NCBI GenBank assembly: GCA_964473355.1 | Contig: CAYYOS010000075.1 | Location: forward strand, 1-12,466 | DNA length: 12,466 nt | Reading direction: 5' to 3' | From: CAYYOS01 sp964473355 | GTDB lineage: Bacteria; Pseudomonadota; Gammaproteobacteria; Burkholderiales; REEB80 | Shown: positions 1 to 5,717 of the stretch, in pieces | Layout of the letters: every line of letters begins with the position of its first letter | How positions within the stretch are numbered: position 1 is the stretch's first letter | The notes under the pieces: model-generated | Told to the model about the DNA's origin: nothing | What the model saw: only the letters and a program-made list of their open reading frames with translations | The model's database searches: none | Program-made: the position numbers and the translations under genes

Positions 1-1
1 A

Positions 2-229
2 CCGTTTTACCGGCGCATGCTCGATTTCGAGCAGATCGGTGACGAGCGTTTTTATTCCACGTCAAGCACCAATGTGGTGTTGATGCATATTTCCCTCGCC
101 CATATCGGGGATCGAATTAAAACCCTGGGAGGTCGGGTGCCCGCCAAAAACGAGCGGAGCATTTATCCCTATTTTTTTCATCCCCACGAGCAACTGGGTG
201 TGATGGAGCGGCTACGGCAGGGCCGTTGA
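2..229 (+). CDS. FeeM-like N-acyl amino acid synthase/acyltransferase, C-terminal fragment
   Basis: The reading frame is open to the left edge, so this is the 3' end of a longer gene; the ATG at 17 is internal, preceded in frame by PFYRR. The visible 75 or so residues run FYRRMLDFEQIGDERFY, then VVLMHISLAHIGDRI, then a C-terminal YPYFFHPHEQ. From memory, this layout (FYxRxLxFExIGxxRxY, then a hydrophobic strand ending in LA) is the C-terminal part of the GNAT-like acyltransferase fold in FeeM-type N-acyl amino acid synthases and the PEP-CTERM/exosortase-associated acyltransferases. Such enzymes transfer a fatty acyl chain from acyl-ACP to an amino acid. The catalytic part lies outside the window, so family placement is tentative. 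Another GNAT-fold protein is the main alternative. It is followed by a 309-base gap, so it is probably not in the same tight operon as the deacetylase at 539. Confidence 0.45.
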   Translation, partial: PFYRRMLDFEQIGDERFYSTSSTNVVLMHISLAHIGDRIKTLGGRVPAKNERSIYPYFFHPHEQLGVMERLRQGR

Positions 230-538
230 TTGTCGTTCTACTACGATAAGACTTTCTCGCAACCTGGGATGGTTCACCCCTCCTGCAGCAGCGATTAAAG
301 CGGCGTGTGTCCCGTAGCGGGTATGGGCGGAGCCGACGGTTCATGTGCGAGCCCAGGTGCGCCCGGGGGGCGGGGTGCTAGCGGGCTGGCAGACTCCAAG
401 GGGAGCTCCTATACGCCTTTTCATAAACAATGCGCGCCGAGTCAAGAGTCTAGTCGTTTGTATTAAGTAACAAAATTTTAATCTGTTTGAGCTCATGTTC
501 GACGCTAGAATTGCTTTTTCCTTGGTTGACGACGCGCT
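230..538. other. Intergenic region with GC-rich inverted repeats
   Basis: No convincing gene lies here. Several self-complementary segments cluster in its first half. CCCG-TAG-CGGG is at 311-321 and GAGCCG-A-CGGTTC at 330-342. GCGAGCCC (347-354) pairs 7 of 8 with GGGCTGGC (383-390) and encloses GCCC-GGG-GGGC (361-371). CTCC-AAGG-GGAG is at 394-405. The second half (about 430-538) is AT-richer and probably carries the promoter of the downstream operon; the best -10-like hexamer is TAGAAT at 506-511, but its -35 partner is poor. No T-run follows the hairpins, so a classical terminator is not supported. A structured leader or small RNA, or a decayed structured element, are possibilities that cannot be separated here. 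Confidence 0.35.
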
Positions 539-1525
539 ATGCTCAACGTATTTATTACCATCGATACTGAAATTTGGCCGTTTAGTCCCGGTTGGCCAAA
601 ACATCCCCTAGCCTCCAAGCAAAAAGATTTCTCTCGAGAGCTGGCTGCATTTATCTATGGTGCCACGGCCGAGGGAGAGTTTGGTATTCCGTATCAAACC
701 CAAACCTTGGAAGACCATGGCCTTGCCGCCACATTTTTTGTGGAATCGCTTTATGCCAGTGTGGCCGGTGGTGGTCACTTAAAGGAAACGGTCAAGCTTA
801 TTCAAGCTCAACGCCAGGACGTGCAACTGCATATCCATACAGAGTGGCTGGGCGAAATTAGCGATGCCGATTTACCTTCGGAACTCAAACAGAACATCAA
901 AGAATTTACCGTTGCCGAGCAAACGCGAATAATTGCGGCCGGTTTACGCAATCTTGAAGCGGCGGGCGCGGAAAACATCTGCGCGTTTCGGGCGGGCAAT
1001 TATGGGGCGAACTTCGACACGCTACGCGCGCTCGCGAAAAACGGCATAGCGTTCGATTCCAGCCACAACACCTGCTACCTAGGCAAGACTTGTGATATGC
1101 CCACGCCTGAGCCTTTATTGCAGCCCGAATCCTTATACGGCGTACATGAATTTCCCGTGAGTTTCTTTAGCGATTACCCCGGGCATTATCGGCATTTGCA
1201 ATTATGCGCCTGCTCGTCGCTAGAAATGAAGAACGCCTTGCTGCAAGCTTGGCGTAATGAATGGTATGCAATTGTTTTGGTATTGCATAGCTCCGAACTT
1301 GTTAAGATTCAAGAAAACCGGGTCACGCCGGATCGCACACAAATTCGGCGTTTTCAAGAATTATGCGCATTCCTTGCCACACACACCGATAAATTTTCTA
1401 CTTCGATATTTTCAGATCTGGATCCAAAAACGGCGGCGATACCTCAAGCACTTACTCCTCTAAAATCGCCAGTGCACTACACCATGCATCGCTTCGCGGA
1501 ACAGTTGGCCGCGCGGGTATGGTAG
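539..1525 (+). CDS. Polysaccharide deacetylase-like protein (WalW-type, NodB superfamily)
   Basis: Predicted carbohydrate esterase-fold protein that would remove acetyl groups from an envelope or exopolysaccharide amino sugar. It has no signal peptide, so it would act in the cytoplasm or at the inner face of the membrane. Visible motifs are the N-terminal TIDTE (residues 7-11; D9 is the likely metal/base Asp), LHIHTEW (97-103; the histidine motif, here HxH rather than the usual HxxxH), FRAGNYG (150-156; the Arg motif) and LHSSEL (249-254; C-terminal His motif). At 328 residues it is near the size of WalW-like proteins and longer than a bare NodB domain. The ATG at 539 places the first motif at the usual distance from the N terminus, although the ribosome binding site is weak. 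It overlaps the next gene by 7 bases (ATGGTAG), which suggests coupled translation. The family call is fairly firm; the substrate is unknown. Confidence 0.8.
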   Translation: MLNVFITIDTEIWPFSPGWPKHPLASKQKDFSRELAAFIYGATAEGEFGIPYQTQTLEDHGLAATFFVESLYASVAGGGHLKETVKLIQAQRQDVQLHIHTEWLGEISDADLPSELKQNIKEFTVAEQTRIIAAGLRNLEAAGAENICAFRAGNYGANFDTLRALAKNGIAFDSSHNTCYLGKTCDMPTPEPLLQPESLYGVHEFPVSFFSDYPGHYRHLQLCACSSLEMKNALLQAWRNEWYAIVLVLHSSELVKIQENRVTPDRTQIRRFQELCAFLATHTDKFSTSIFSDLDPKTAAIPQALTPLKSPVHYTMHRFAEQLAARVW

Positions 1526-2460
1526 AGGACGAATGGCAAAATTCCTCTTTTACGTTAAAATTTAGATTAGGTGAGACGAGTTTATTTTCCTTCGATTTCC
1601 CCGCATTGATTCTGCAAAACCATTTCTTAAATTCCCCCGCAACAACCCTTTCCTCCCCTCCCTTTTCACGATTAACCGGCGCCACCCAAGCTTTGCTCAT
1701 GCGTTCTTATGCGGTCGAGCAATCCTTACCGCGTTTGCAATTTTTCGAGCGCGCCATTCGATATGTTCCTTCGCAATACCGGCGCTACTACATAAAATTA
1801 AACGGCTCCTTCGACGATTATCTCAAGAAATTCTCTTCTAAATCACGCTCCACTTTAGTGAGAAAGGTAGCCAAGTTTTCCAAAGCGGCGTCTGATCAGA
1901 TGGAAGTGAGGGAATATAAGACGCCGGGTGACATATTGCAATTTTACGACGATGCACGGACGATTTCCGCAAAGACCTATCAGGAGCGGCTATTGGACGC
2001 GGGTTTGCCCGAAGGCGAGGCGTTTAAAGGTCAGCTCATGCGACTGGCGGAACAAAATAACGTCCGCGCGTATATCTTATTTCACGGGGCCACCCCTGCC
2101 GCTTATATGTGCTGCCCAGCAAGCGATAGCGTGCTGCTTTATCAGTACGTAGGTTACGACCCGCAATTTCAGGCGTTATCGCCCGGTTCGGTGCTGCAAT
2201 ATTTAACCCTAGAAAAATTATTCGCCGAGCAGCGATTTGAGTTGTTCGACTTCACCGAGGGCGAAGGGCAACATAAAGCTTTTTTTGCCACTGACCATGC
2301 CTTATGTGCGGATGTATACTTTTTTAAGCGCTCGCTGCGCAATACCGTTTTAGTTATGCTACATGCTGCCAGCGATAGTTTCTCCAGTAGCGCGGTCTTG
2401 ATATTAGATAAGTTGGGGTTAAAGGCCCGCATCAAAAAATTAATGCGGGCCACTGCTTGA
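1519..2460 (+). CDS. BcsL/CelD-type GNAT acyltransferase (Acetyltransf_6, FemAB-like)
   Basis: A 313-residue protein with the organisation of the BioF2-like/Acetyltransf_6 family, related to FemAB double-GNAT enzymes. Seen: an N-terminal segment with LFSFDFPALIL, then a basic FSSKSRSTLVRKV (about residues 104-116), a SAKTYQERLLDAGLP segment (about 149-163), a strand around AAYMCCP, YVGYDPQF, and a conserved-looking FDFTEGEGQHK (about 243-253). The C-terminal basic helix KARIKKLMRA is typical of this group. Members acylate cell-surface polysaccharides or lipids, so it may modify the product of the preceding deacetylase; this is inferred from position. The ATG at 1519 overlaps the upstream stop. 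The TTGA at the 3' end overlaps the next start by 4 bases. No signal peptide or membrane segment is evident. Family call is good; substrate and donor are unknown. Confidence 0.75.
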   Translation: MVEDEWQNSSFTLKFRLGETSLFSFDFPALILQNHFLNSPATTLSSPPFSRLTGATQALLMRSYAVEQSLPRLQFFERAIRYVPSQYRRYYIKLNGSFDDYLKKFSSKSRSTLVRKVAKFSKAASDQMEVREYKTPGDILQFYDDARTISAKTYQERLLDAGLPEGEAFKGQLMRLAEQNNVRAYILFHGATPAAYMCCPASDSVLLYQYVGYDPQFQALSPGSVLQYLTLEKLFAEQRFELFDFTEGEGQHKAFFATDHALCADVYFFKRSLRNTVLVMLHAASDSFSSSAVLILDKLGLKARIKKLMRATA

Positions 2461-3011
2461 ATGTCTTAAAAAAAGTCGCCCACGCGTTTTTTGGAGACTA
2501 CGCCTTATATCGAATCTACGCTTTAGAGCTCAATGAAAAAGTTTCTTATGAAACGCCGCTCTTGCAGTTTACCGCTATTGAAAGTAGCATTGTTTTAGCG
2601 GAATCCGATTCAGAAGCAATTCGCAATCTTGTAGCATATTACCAGCGGGAACTCGCATTCGGATTCGGCGCGCGAATGGGAGGCACTTTGGTAGCTGCCT
2701 GCTGGTTTTGGGCAGGTAGCACTTATAAGAAACGTAATTTCTGGCCCCTAAAAGAAGATGAGGCCAAACTCGTACAAATTAGTACACATGAGAATTTCCG
2801 GGGAAGAGGGTACGCCCCATTGCTGTTGACGTATGCGGCGGAGGCCATGCGGCTGAAAGGCTATGCCAAATTGTTTGCGCGGATCTGGCATTCCAACTAC
2901 GCCTCTATTTCAGCATTTGAAAAAGCTCACTGGAAATATATTGCTTTTGTCGCGGAAGTTTATCCGCTGGGTAGAAAGAAAGCGCTGCGACTAAGTTGGC
3001 GCAAACCTTAG
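2457..3011 (+). CDS. GNAT family N-acetyltransferase (third gene of deacetylase operon)
   Basis: A 184-residue single-domain GNAT protein that would use acetyl-CoA to acetylate an amine. The acetyl-CoA-binding motif A is visible as strand VQIST followed by NFRGRGYA (residues 113-120), matching R/Q-x-x-G-x-G/A, then an alpha helix with LLLTYAAEAM. A C-terminal NYASISAFEKAHWKYIA segment resembles GNAT motif B, with the usual N...SI..FEK pattern. The start is inferred as TTG at 2457, because it forms a TTGA overlap with the upstream stop and the nearby ATG at 2461 is out of frame and stops immediately. A non-ATG start with a weak ribosome binding site implies dependence on translation of the preceding gene. 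As the last gene of a deacetylase/acyltransferase/acetyltransferase set it probably acts on the same glycan precursor; this is inference from context. Confidence 0.75.
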   Translation: MNVLKKVAHAFFGDYALYRIYALELNEKVSYETPLLQFTAIESSIVLAESDSEAIRNLVAYYQRELAFGFGARMGGTLVAACWFWAGSTYKKRNFWPLKEDEAKLVQISTHENFRGRGYAPLLLTYAAEAMRLKGYAKLFARIWHSNYASISAFEKAHWKYIAFVAEVYPLGRKKALRLSWRKP

Positions 3012-3095
3012 CCGGCGTGCTCATCACTCGCAAGCCAGCCGTCGGCGTAGAGGACCCGCCGATACCACACCTAAAGAATTAGTGAGGCGCCTACA

Positions 3096-3524
3096 TTGAA
3101 CGATTTGTTTACTGCCACTTTAAATGGACAGCTGTTCGGCGTAATGACCTGGGCGCAATGGGATGCGTTACAGGATACGCTACAAAAAGCGAGCGATCCA
3201 TGGTATGTTTATTTTGTACAAGGCACGCCCCCTACCGAGCCCGTCAACGGCGTTGTTTTTTCCGAAATATTAACTGGCATCAATGCCCTCTTGCGCAAAG
3301 AGCATCGCGAAAACTATTTTGGCATAGCGTACGCAGATAATTTACAGGCCCCAAGTCTCATTAAGATCTACGATCCAAATCACTTGGGTTCATCCTGTGG
3401 CAGTAGCAGCAGCGTGGTGCTACCGGGATGGATAATAAGCAAATGGCCCCCCGTGGCCATGGCAGGCCCGGCTATTACGCCGGGAAACCGTAAGCGTTGG
3501 TGGCATAGCCTAACTTCAAGCTAA
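3096..3524 (+). CDS. Conserved-looking hypothetical protein, 142 residues
   Basis: Function not recognised. The start is a TTG at 3096 preceded by a reasonable GTGAGG ribosome binding site about 8 bases upstream. The protein is soluble, without signal peptide or membrane segment. It has an N-terminal YGVMTWAQW-like stretch (here FGVMTWAQW, residues 14-22), a PPTEPVNG loop (about 45-52), ALLRKEH (about 64-70), YFGIAYADNLQAPSLIKIYDP (about 74-94) and a Gly/Ser/Cys-rich turn LGSSCGSS followed by LPGWIISKWPP (about 108-118). The C terminus is basic and Trp-containing (RKRWWHSL). I have an impression of similar short uncharacterised proteobacterial proteins with an IKIYDPNxLG...LPGW core, but cannot assign a role. 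It lies 84 bases after the acetyltransferase and is convergent with the methyltransferase. Confidence 0.6.
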   Translation: MNDLFTATLNGQLFGVMTWAQWDALQDTLQKASDPWYVYFVQGTPPTEPVNGVVFSEILTGINALLRKEHRENYFGIAYADNLQAPSLIKIYDPNHLGSSCGSSSSVVLPGWIISKWPPVAMAGPAITPGNRKRWWHSLTSS

Positions 3525-3559
3525 ACTGCGATCAACACACTTCTTGGGGCGCGGGGATG

Positions 3560-4186
3560 TCATTTAGGCTTTCGCCATACACTGGCGAGCCAACTTTGTT
3601 GTTCTCGCGGCAGACCTTCCGGACGGTAATAGTGGGTAAGCTCGATAAACTTGGCAGCGGTTAAGTACGTCCGCCACGTCTCGAGATCATGATAGACGCC
3701 ATAACGTCCGTTATGCCATCCCTCGTCGTTATTACCCCGTGGATTAGAACTAAACAGCACGCCCCCTGGTTTTAAAGCCGCGCTCAACTCCTGGAGAACA
3801 CGCGGCAATTCTGCGGTGGGGACATGGAAGAGTGCCGCATTCGCAAATACGCCATCGAAATAATTGTTCGGCAATGCTAATTTTAGGAAATCTTGTTGCC
3901 AGACTTCTGCACCGCTATAGCTTCTGGCCATCTCTACAAAAGGCGCTGCACCCTCCAAACCAATGGCTTTGTGCCCTAAATCTGCAAAAACCTTTAGATC
4001 GCGCCCTGGGCCACAGCCGAAATCGAGAATCGTAAACGGTGGCGCAACCTCAATATGTTGCAACAAAGCTGCGATATTTTGACTGACGTCGTGATCTCTT
4101 GTGCCCTCCCAAAAGGCAAGCGGACGCGAATTGTAATGTGCCAGCGTTAGTTCCGTTATTTTATCTAAATCTATTTTTTCTTCCAT
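3560..4186 (-). CDS. Class I SAM-dependent methyltransferase
   Basis: A 208-residue methyltransferase with the Rossmann-like fold of the Methyltransf_11/25 group, using S-adenosylmethionine. Motif I is LDFGCGPGRD (residues 54-63), the acidic residue closing strand 2 is E78 in GLEG, motif II-like QQDF is at 97-100, and GVFANAALFHV (112-122) with LKPGG (138-142) gives the later motifs. The N-terminal HYNSRPLAFWEGTRDHDVSQN segment (about 17-37) is typical of small-molecule methyltransferases of this type. The methyl acceptor cannot be told. The ATG start has a moderate GTGGTGA ribosome binding site. It lies 40 bases downstream of the GNAT gene at 4227 on the same strand, so both are probably transcribed together. 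It is convergent with the hypothetical gene at 3096, with 35 bases between the stops and no clear terminator. Confidence 0.85.
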   Translation of the reverse strand: MEEKIDLDKITELTLAHYNSRPLAFWEGTRDHDVSQNIAALLQHIEVAPPFTILDFGCGPGRDLKVFADLGHKAIGLEGAAPFVEMARSYSGAEVWQQDFLKLALPNNYFDGVFANAALFHVPTAELPRVLQELSAALKPGGVLFSSNPRGNNDEGWHNGRYGVYHDLETWRTYLTAAKFIELTHYYRPEGLPREQQSWLASVWRKPK

Positions 4187-4226
4187 TTCACCACTAACGC
4201 GCGTAGCGCCCTTGTGAAGGTTAAAG

Positions 4227-4784
4227 TTACCGAGACGAAGTATCTATGTTTTTTTCCAGCATTTCTAACACCAAGCCCGCAACCTTGGGAATACCAAAAT
4301 TTTCTCCCGATGGAAAATTACAGGTGACCCCAGTACGTTTGTACCCGCGCCTTTCATAATAGGTGATGAGATCCTCACGCAAGGTAATGACATCCATTTC
4401 AATTTTTTTTGCCCCCCACTTTATGTTCGCTACTTCTTCGGCCACGCGCAGAAACTGTCGGCCGATGCCGGCTCCCTGCAATGCTGGTTGAACGGCTAGC
4501 ATGCCTAGCTTCGCTCCGCCCGGCGCGCGTTTTAAGTAAAGCGAGGCAATTACTTCCCCATTTTTAACACCAACTAGAATTATAGAATCACGCCCTTCGA
4601 TCAGCGCAGAAATTTCGCCGTGGTCGGTGCGCTGCCCGTCTAAAAGCTCAGCTTCGGTAGTCCAGCCTAAGCGGCTGGTGTCTCCTCTATAGGCCGCATT
4701 AACGAGATTGACTATATCCGGTATGTCGCCGTTATGTGCCTTGCGAAATGAAATATCCACGCGATTTACATTATTCGCCACCAA
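4227..4784 (-). CDS. GNAT family N-acetyltransferase
   Basis: A 185-residue single-domain GNAT enzyme. The acetyl-CoA motif is textbook: KLGMLAVQP (strand 4) then ALQGAGIGRQFL with QGAGIG at residues 103-108, followed by KIEMDVITLREDLITYYERRGY (motif B, about 127-148). The N-terminal FRKAHNGDIPDIVNLVNAAY is the usual first strand and helix. A C-terminal FGIPKVAGLVLEMLEK closes the fold. The substrate is unknown; small GNATs of this shape often act on amino acids, antibiotics or protein N termini. The first codons read TTG GTG; the GTG at 4781 has slightly better spacing (5 bases) from a weak GAG than the TTG at 4784, so the exact start is uncertain. It is probably the first gene of a two-gene unit with the methyltransferase. 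It runs divergently from the DUF72 gene, with only 49 bases between starts. Confidence 0.82.
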   Translation of the reverse strand: MVANNVNRVDISFRKAHNGDIPDIVNLVNAAYRGDTSRLGWTTEAELLDGQRTDHGEISALIEGRDSIILVGVKNGEVIASLYLKRAPGGAKLGMLAVQPALQGAGIGRQFLRVAEEVANIKWGAKKIEMDVITLREDLITYYERRGYKRTGVTCNFPSGENFGIPKVAGLVLEMLEKNIDTSSR

Positions 4785-4833
4785 GGCTCAAAATGTACTT
4801 AAACTCTAACTTCAACGCAAGTAGAAGCAAAGT

Positions 4834-5550
4834 ATGCATTATATCGGAACCTCCGGATACAACTACGTGGCATGGCTAGATCGTTTTTACCCAGCGAAGC
4901 TAAAGCGCGCGGAAATGTTGAATTTTTACGCGCAGCAGTTTAATTCGGTAGAAATTAATTACACTTTTTACCGCATGCCTTTGCCTACGTCGCTGGCGAA
5001 GTGGGTAGCCGAAACCCCGGTAGATTTTAAGTTTAGCTTTAAAGCTCCGCGGCAAATTACCCATAACGCTAAGCTTAAAAACGCACTAGTGCCCTGCTCC
5101 CAATTTTTTAAATTGCTGGATGGTGCCGCCGATAAACTGGGCGTTGTGTTGTTTCAGTTACCCCCGAGTTTTAAATTCGATGCGGATGTCTTTTCCGCCT
5201 TTTTACAGATCCTGCCGGGACACGCTCGGGTCGCTTTTGAGTTTCGTCATCTCAGCTGGTTTAATGACCGGACCTTTGAACTCTTGCGCGCGCACAATGT
5301 CGCACTGTGCGTTGCCGACAGCGAAACATTCACGACTCCCCTAGTGCGCACCGCTGATTTTTTATATATGCGTTTACGAAACGAAAGCTATAAGTTAGAC
5401 GACATAAACAAATGGGCGGCAGCCACCCAAGCGCTGCATCCTGCAACGGACGACACCTATGTTTATTTTAAGCATGAGGATACCGCTAGCGGACCGCGAT
5501 TTGCCCAGCAGTTTAAGGATGCCCTGTTTGGAGCTGCGTCTTCGCCTTAA
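4834..5550 (+). CDS. DUF72 family protein (YecE-like, COG1801)
   Basis: A 238-residue protein matching the DUF72/YecE family, predicted to adopt a TIM barrel; its biochemical activity is not established. Family landmarks are all present: IGTSGYNYVAW (residues 4-14), FYAQQFNSVEIN (31-42, the conserved Glu in VEIN), FKFSFKAPRQITH (65-77), VLFQLPPSF (about 105-113), VAFEFRHLSWF (about 133-143), LCVADSE (about 157-163), YMRLRN (about 174-179) and YVYFKHED (about 209-216). Length is normal and the gene looks intact. The ATG at 4834 has a weak purine-rich GAAGCAAAG upstream. It is transcribed alone, diverging from the GNAT gene, so both promoters must sit within or overlap the 49-base spacer. Confidence 0.9.
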   Translation: MHYIGTSGYNYVAWLDRFYPAKLKRAEMLNFYAQQFNSVEINYTFYRMPLPTSLAKWVAETPVDFKFSFKAPRQITHNAKLKNALVPCSQFFKLLDGAADKLGVVLFQLPPSFKFDADVFSAFLQILPGHARVAFEFRHLSWFNDRTFELLRAHNVALCVADSETFTTPLVRTADFLYMRLRNESYKLDDINKWAAATQALHPATDDTYVYFKHEDTASGPRFAQQFKDALFGAASSP

Positions 5551-5617
5551 CCCGGTTATTCTTGATCCAAGATAGCGCCTCTCCTCGCGCCAGGCGGGCT
5601 AGTGCGAGAAACTTATG

Positions 5618-5632
5618 CTAATCTTCTATTAG
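5618..5632. repeat. Short inverted repeat upstream of the PilZ-GGDEF-EAL gene
   Basis: CTAAT and ATTAG form perfect 5-base arms around a 5-base loop, about 86 bases before the GTG at 5718. It overlaps a TATGCT hexamer (5614-5619) that could act as a -10 box, although no good -35 box lies 17 bases upstream. It could be an operator; it could also be chance in an AT-rich stretch. Confidence 0.2.
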
Positions 5633-5717
5633 GGCTCTGATGCGCTCCCATGCAGAGATTTGTAAACACCCTTGTTCTAGGTGAGTCGAAACTAGCGACC
5701 ATCGCGATCCCGCGAAT

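Noticed and set aside
117..344. Minus-strand ORF of 75 codons across the end of the first gene and the gap
   Set aside because: It overlaps the recognisable FeeM-like frame, is Arg-rich as expected from a GC-rich shadow frame, and has no convincing ribosome binding site or family motif.
311..405. Group II intron remnant
   Set aside because: Only the outer-stem-like arms resemble domain V. The bulge, tetraloop and reverse transcriptase are absent, so it is kept only as an unresolved structured segment.
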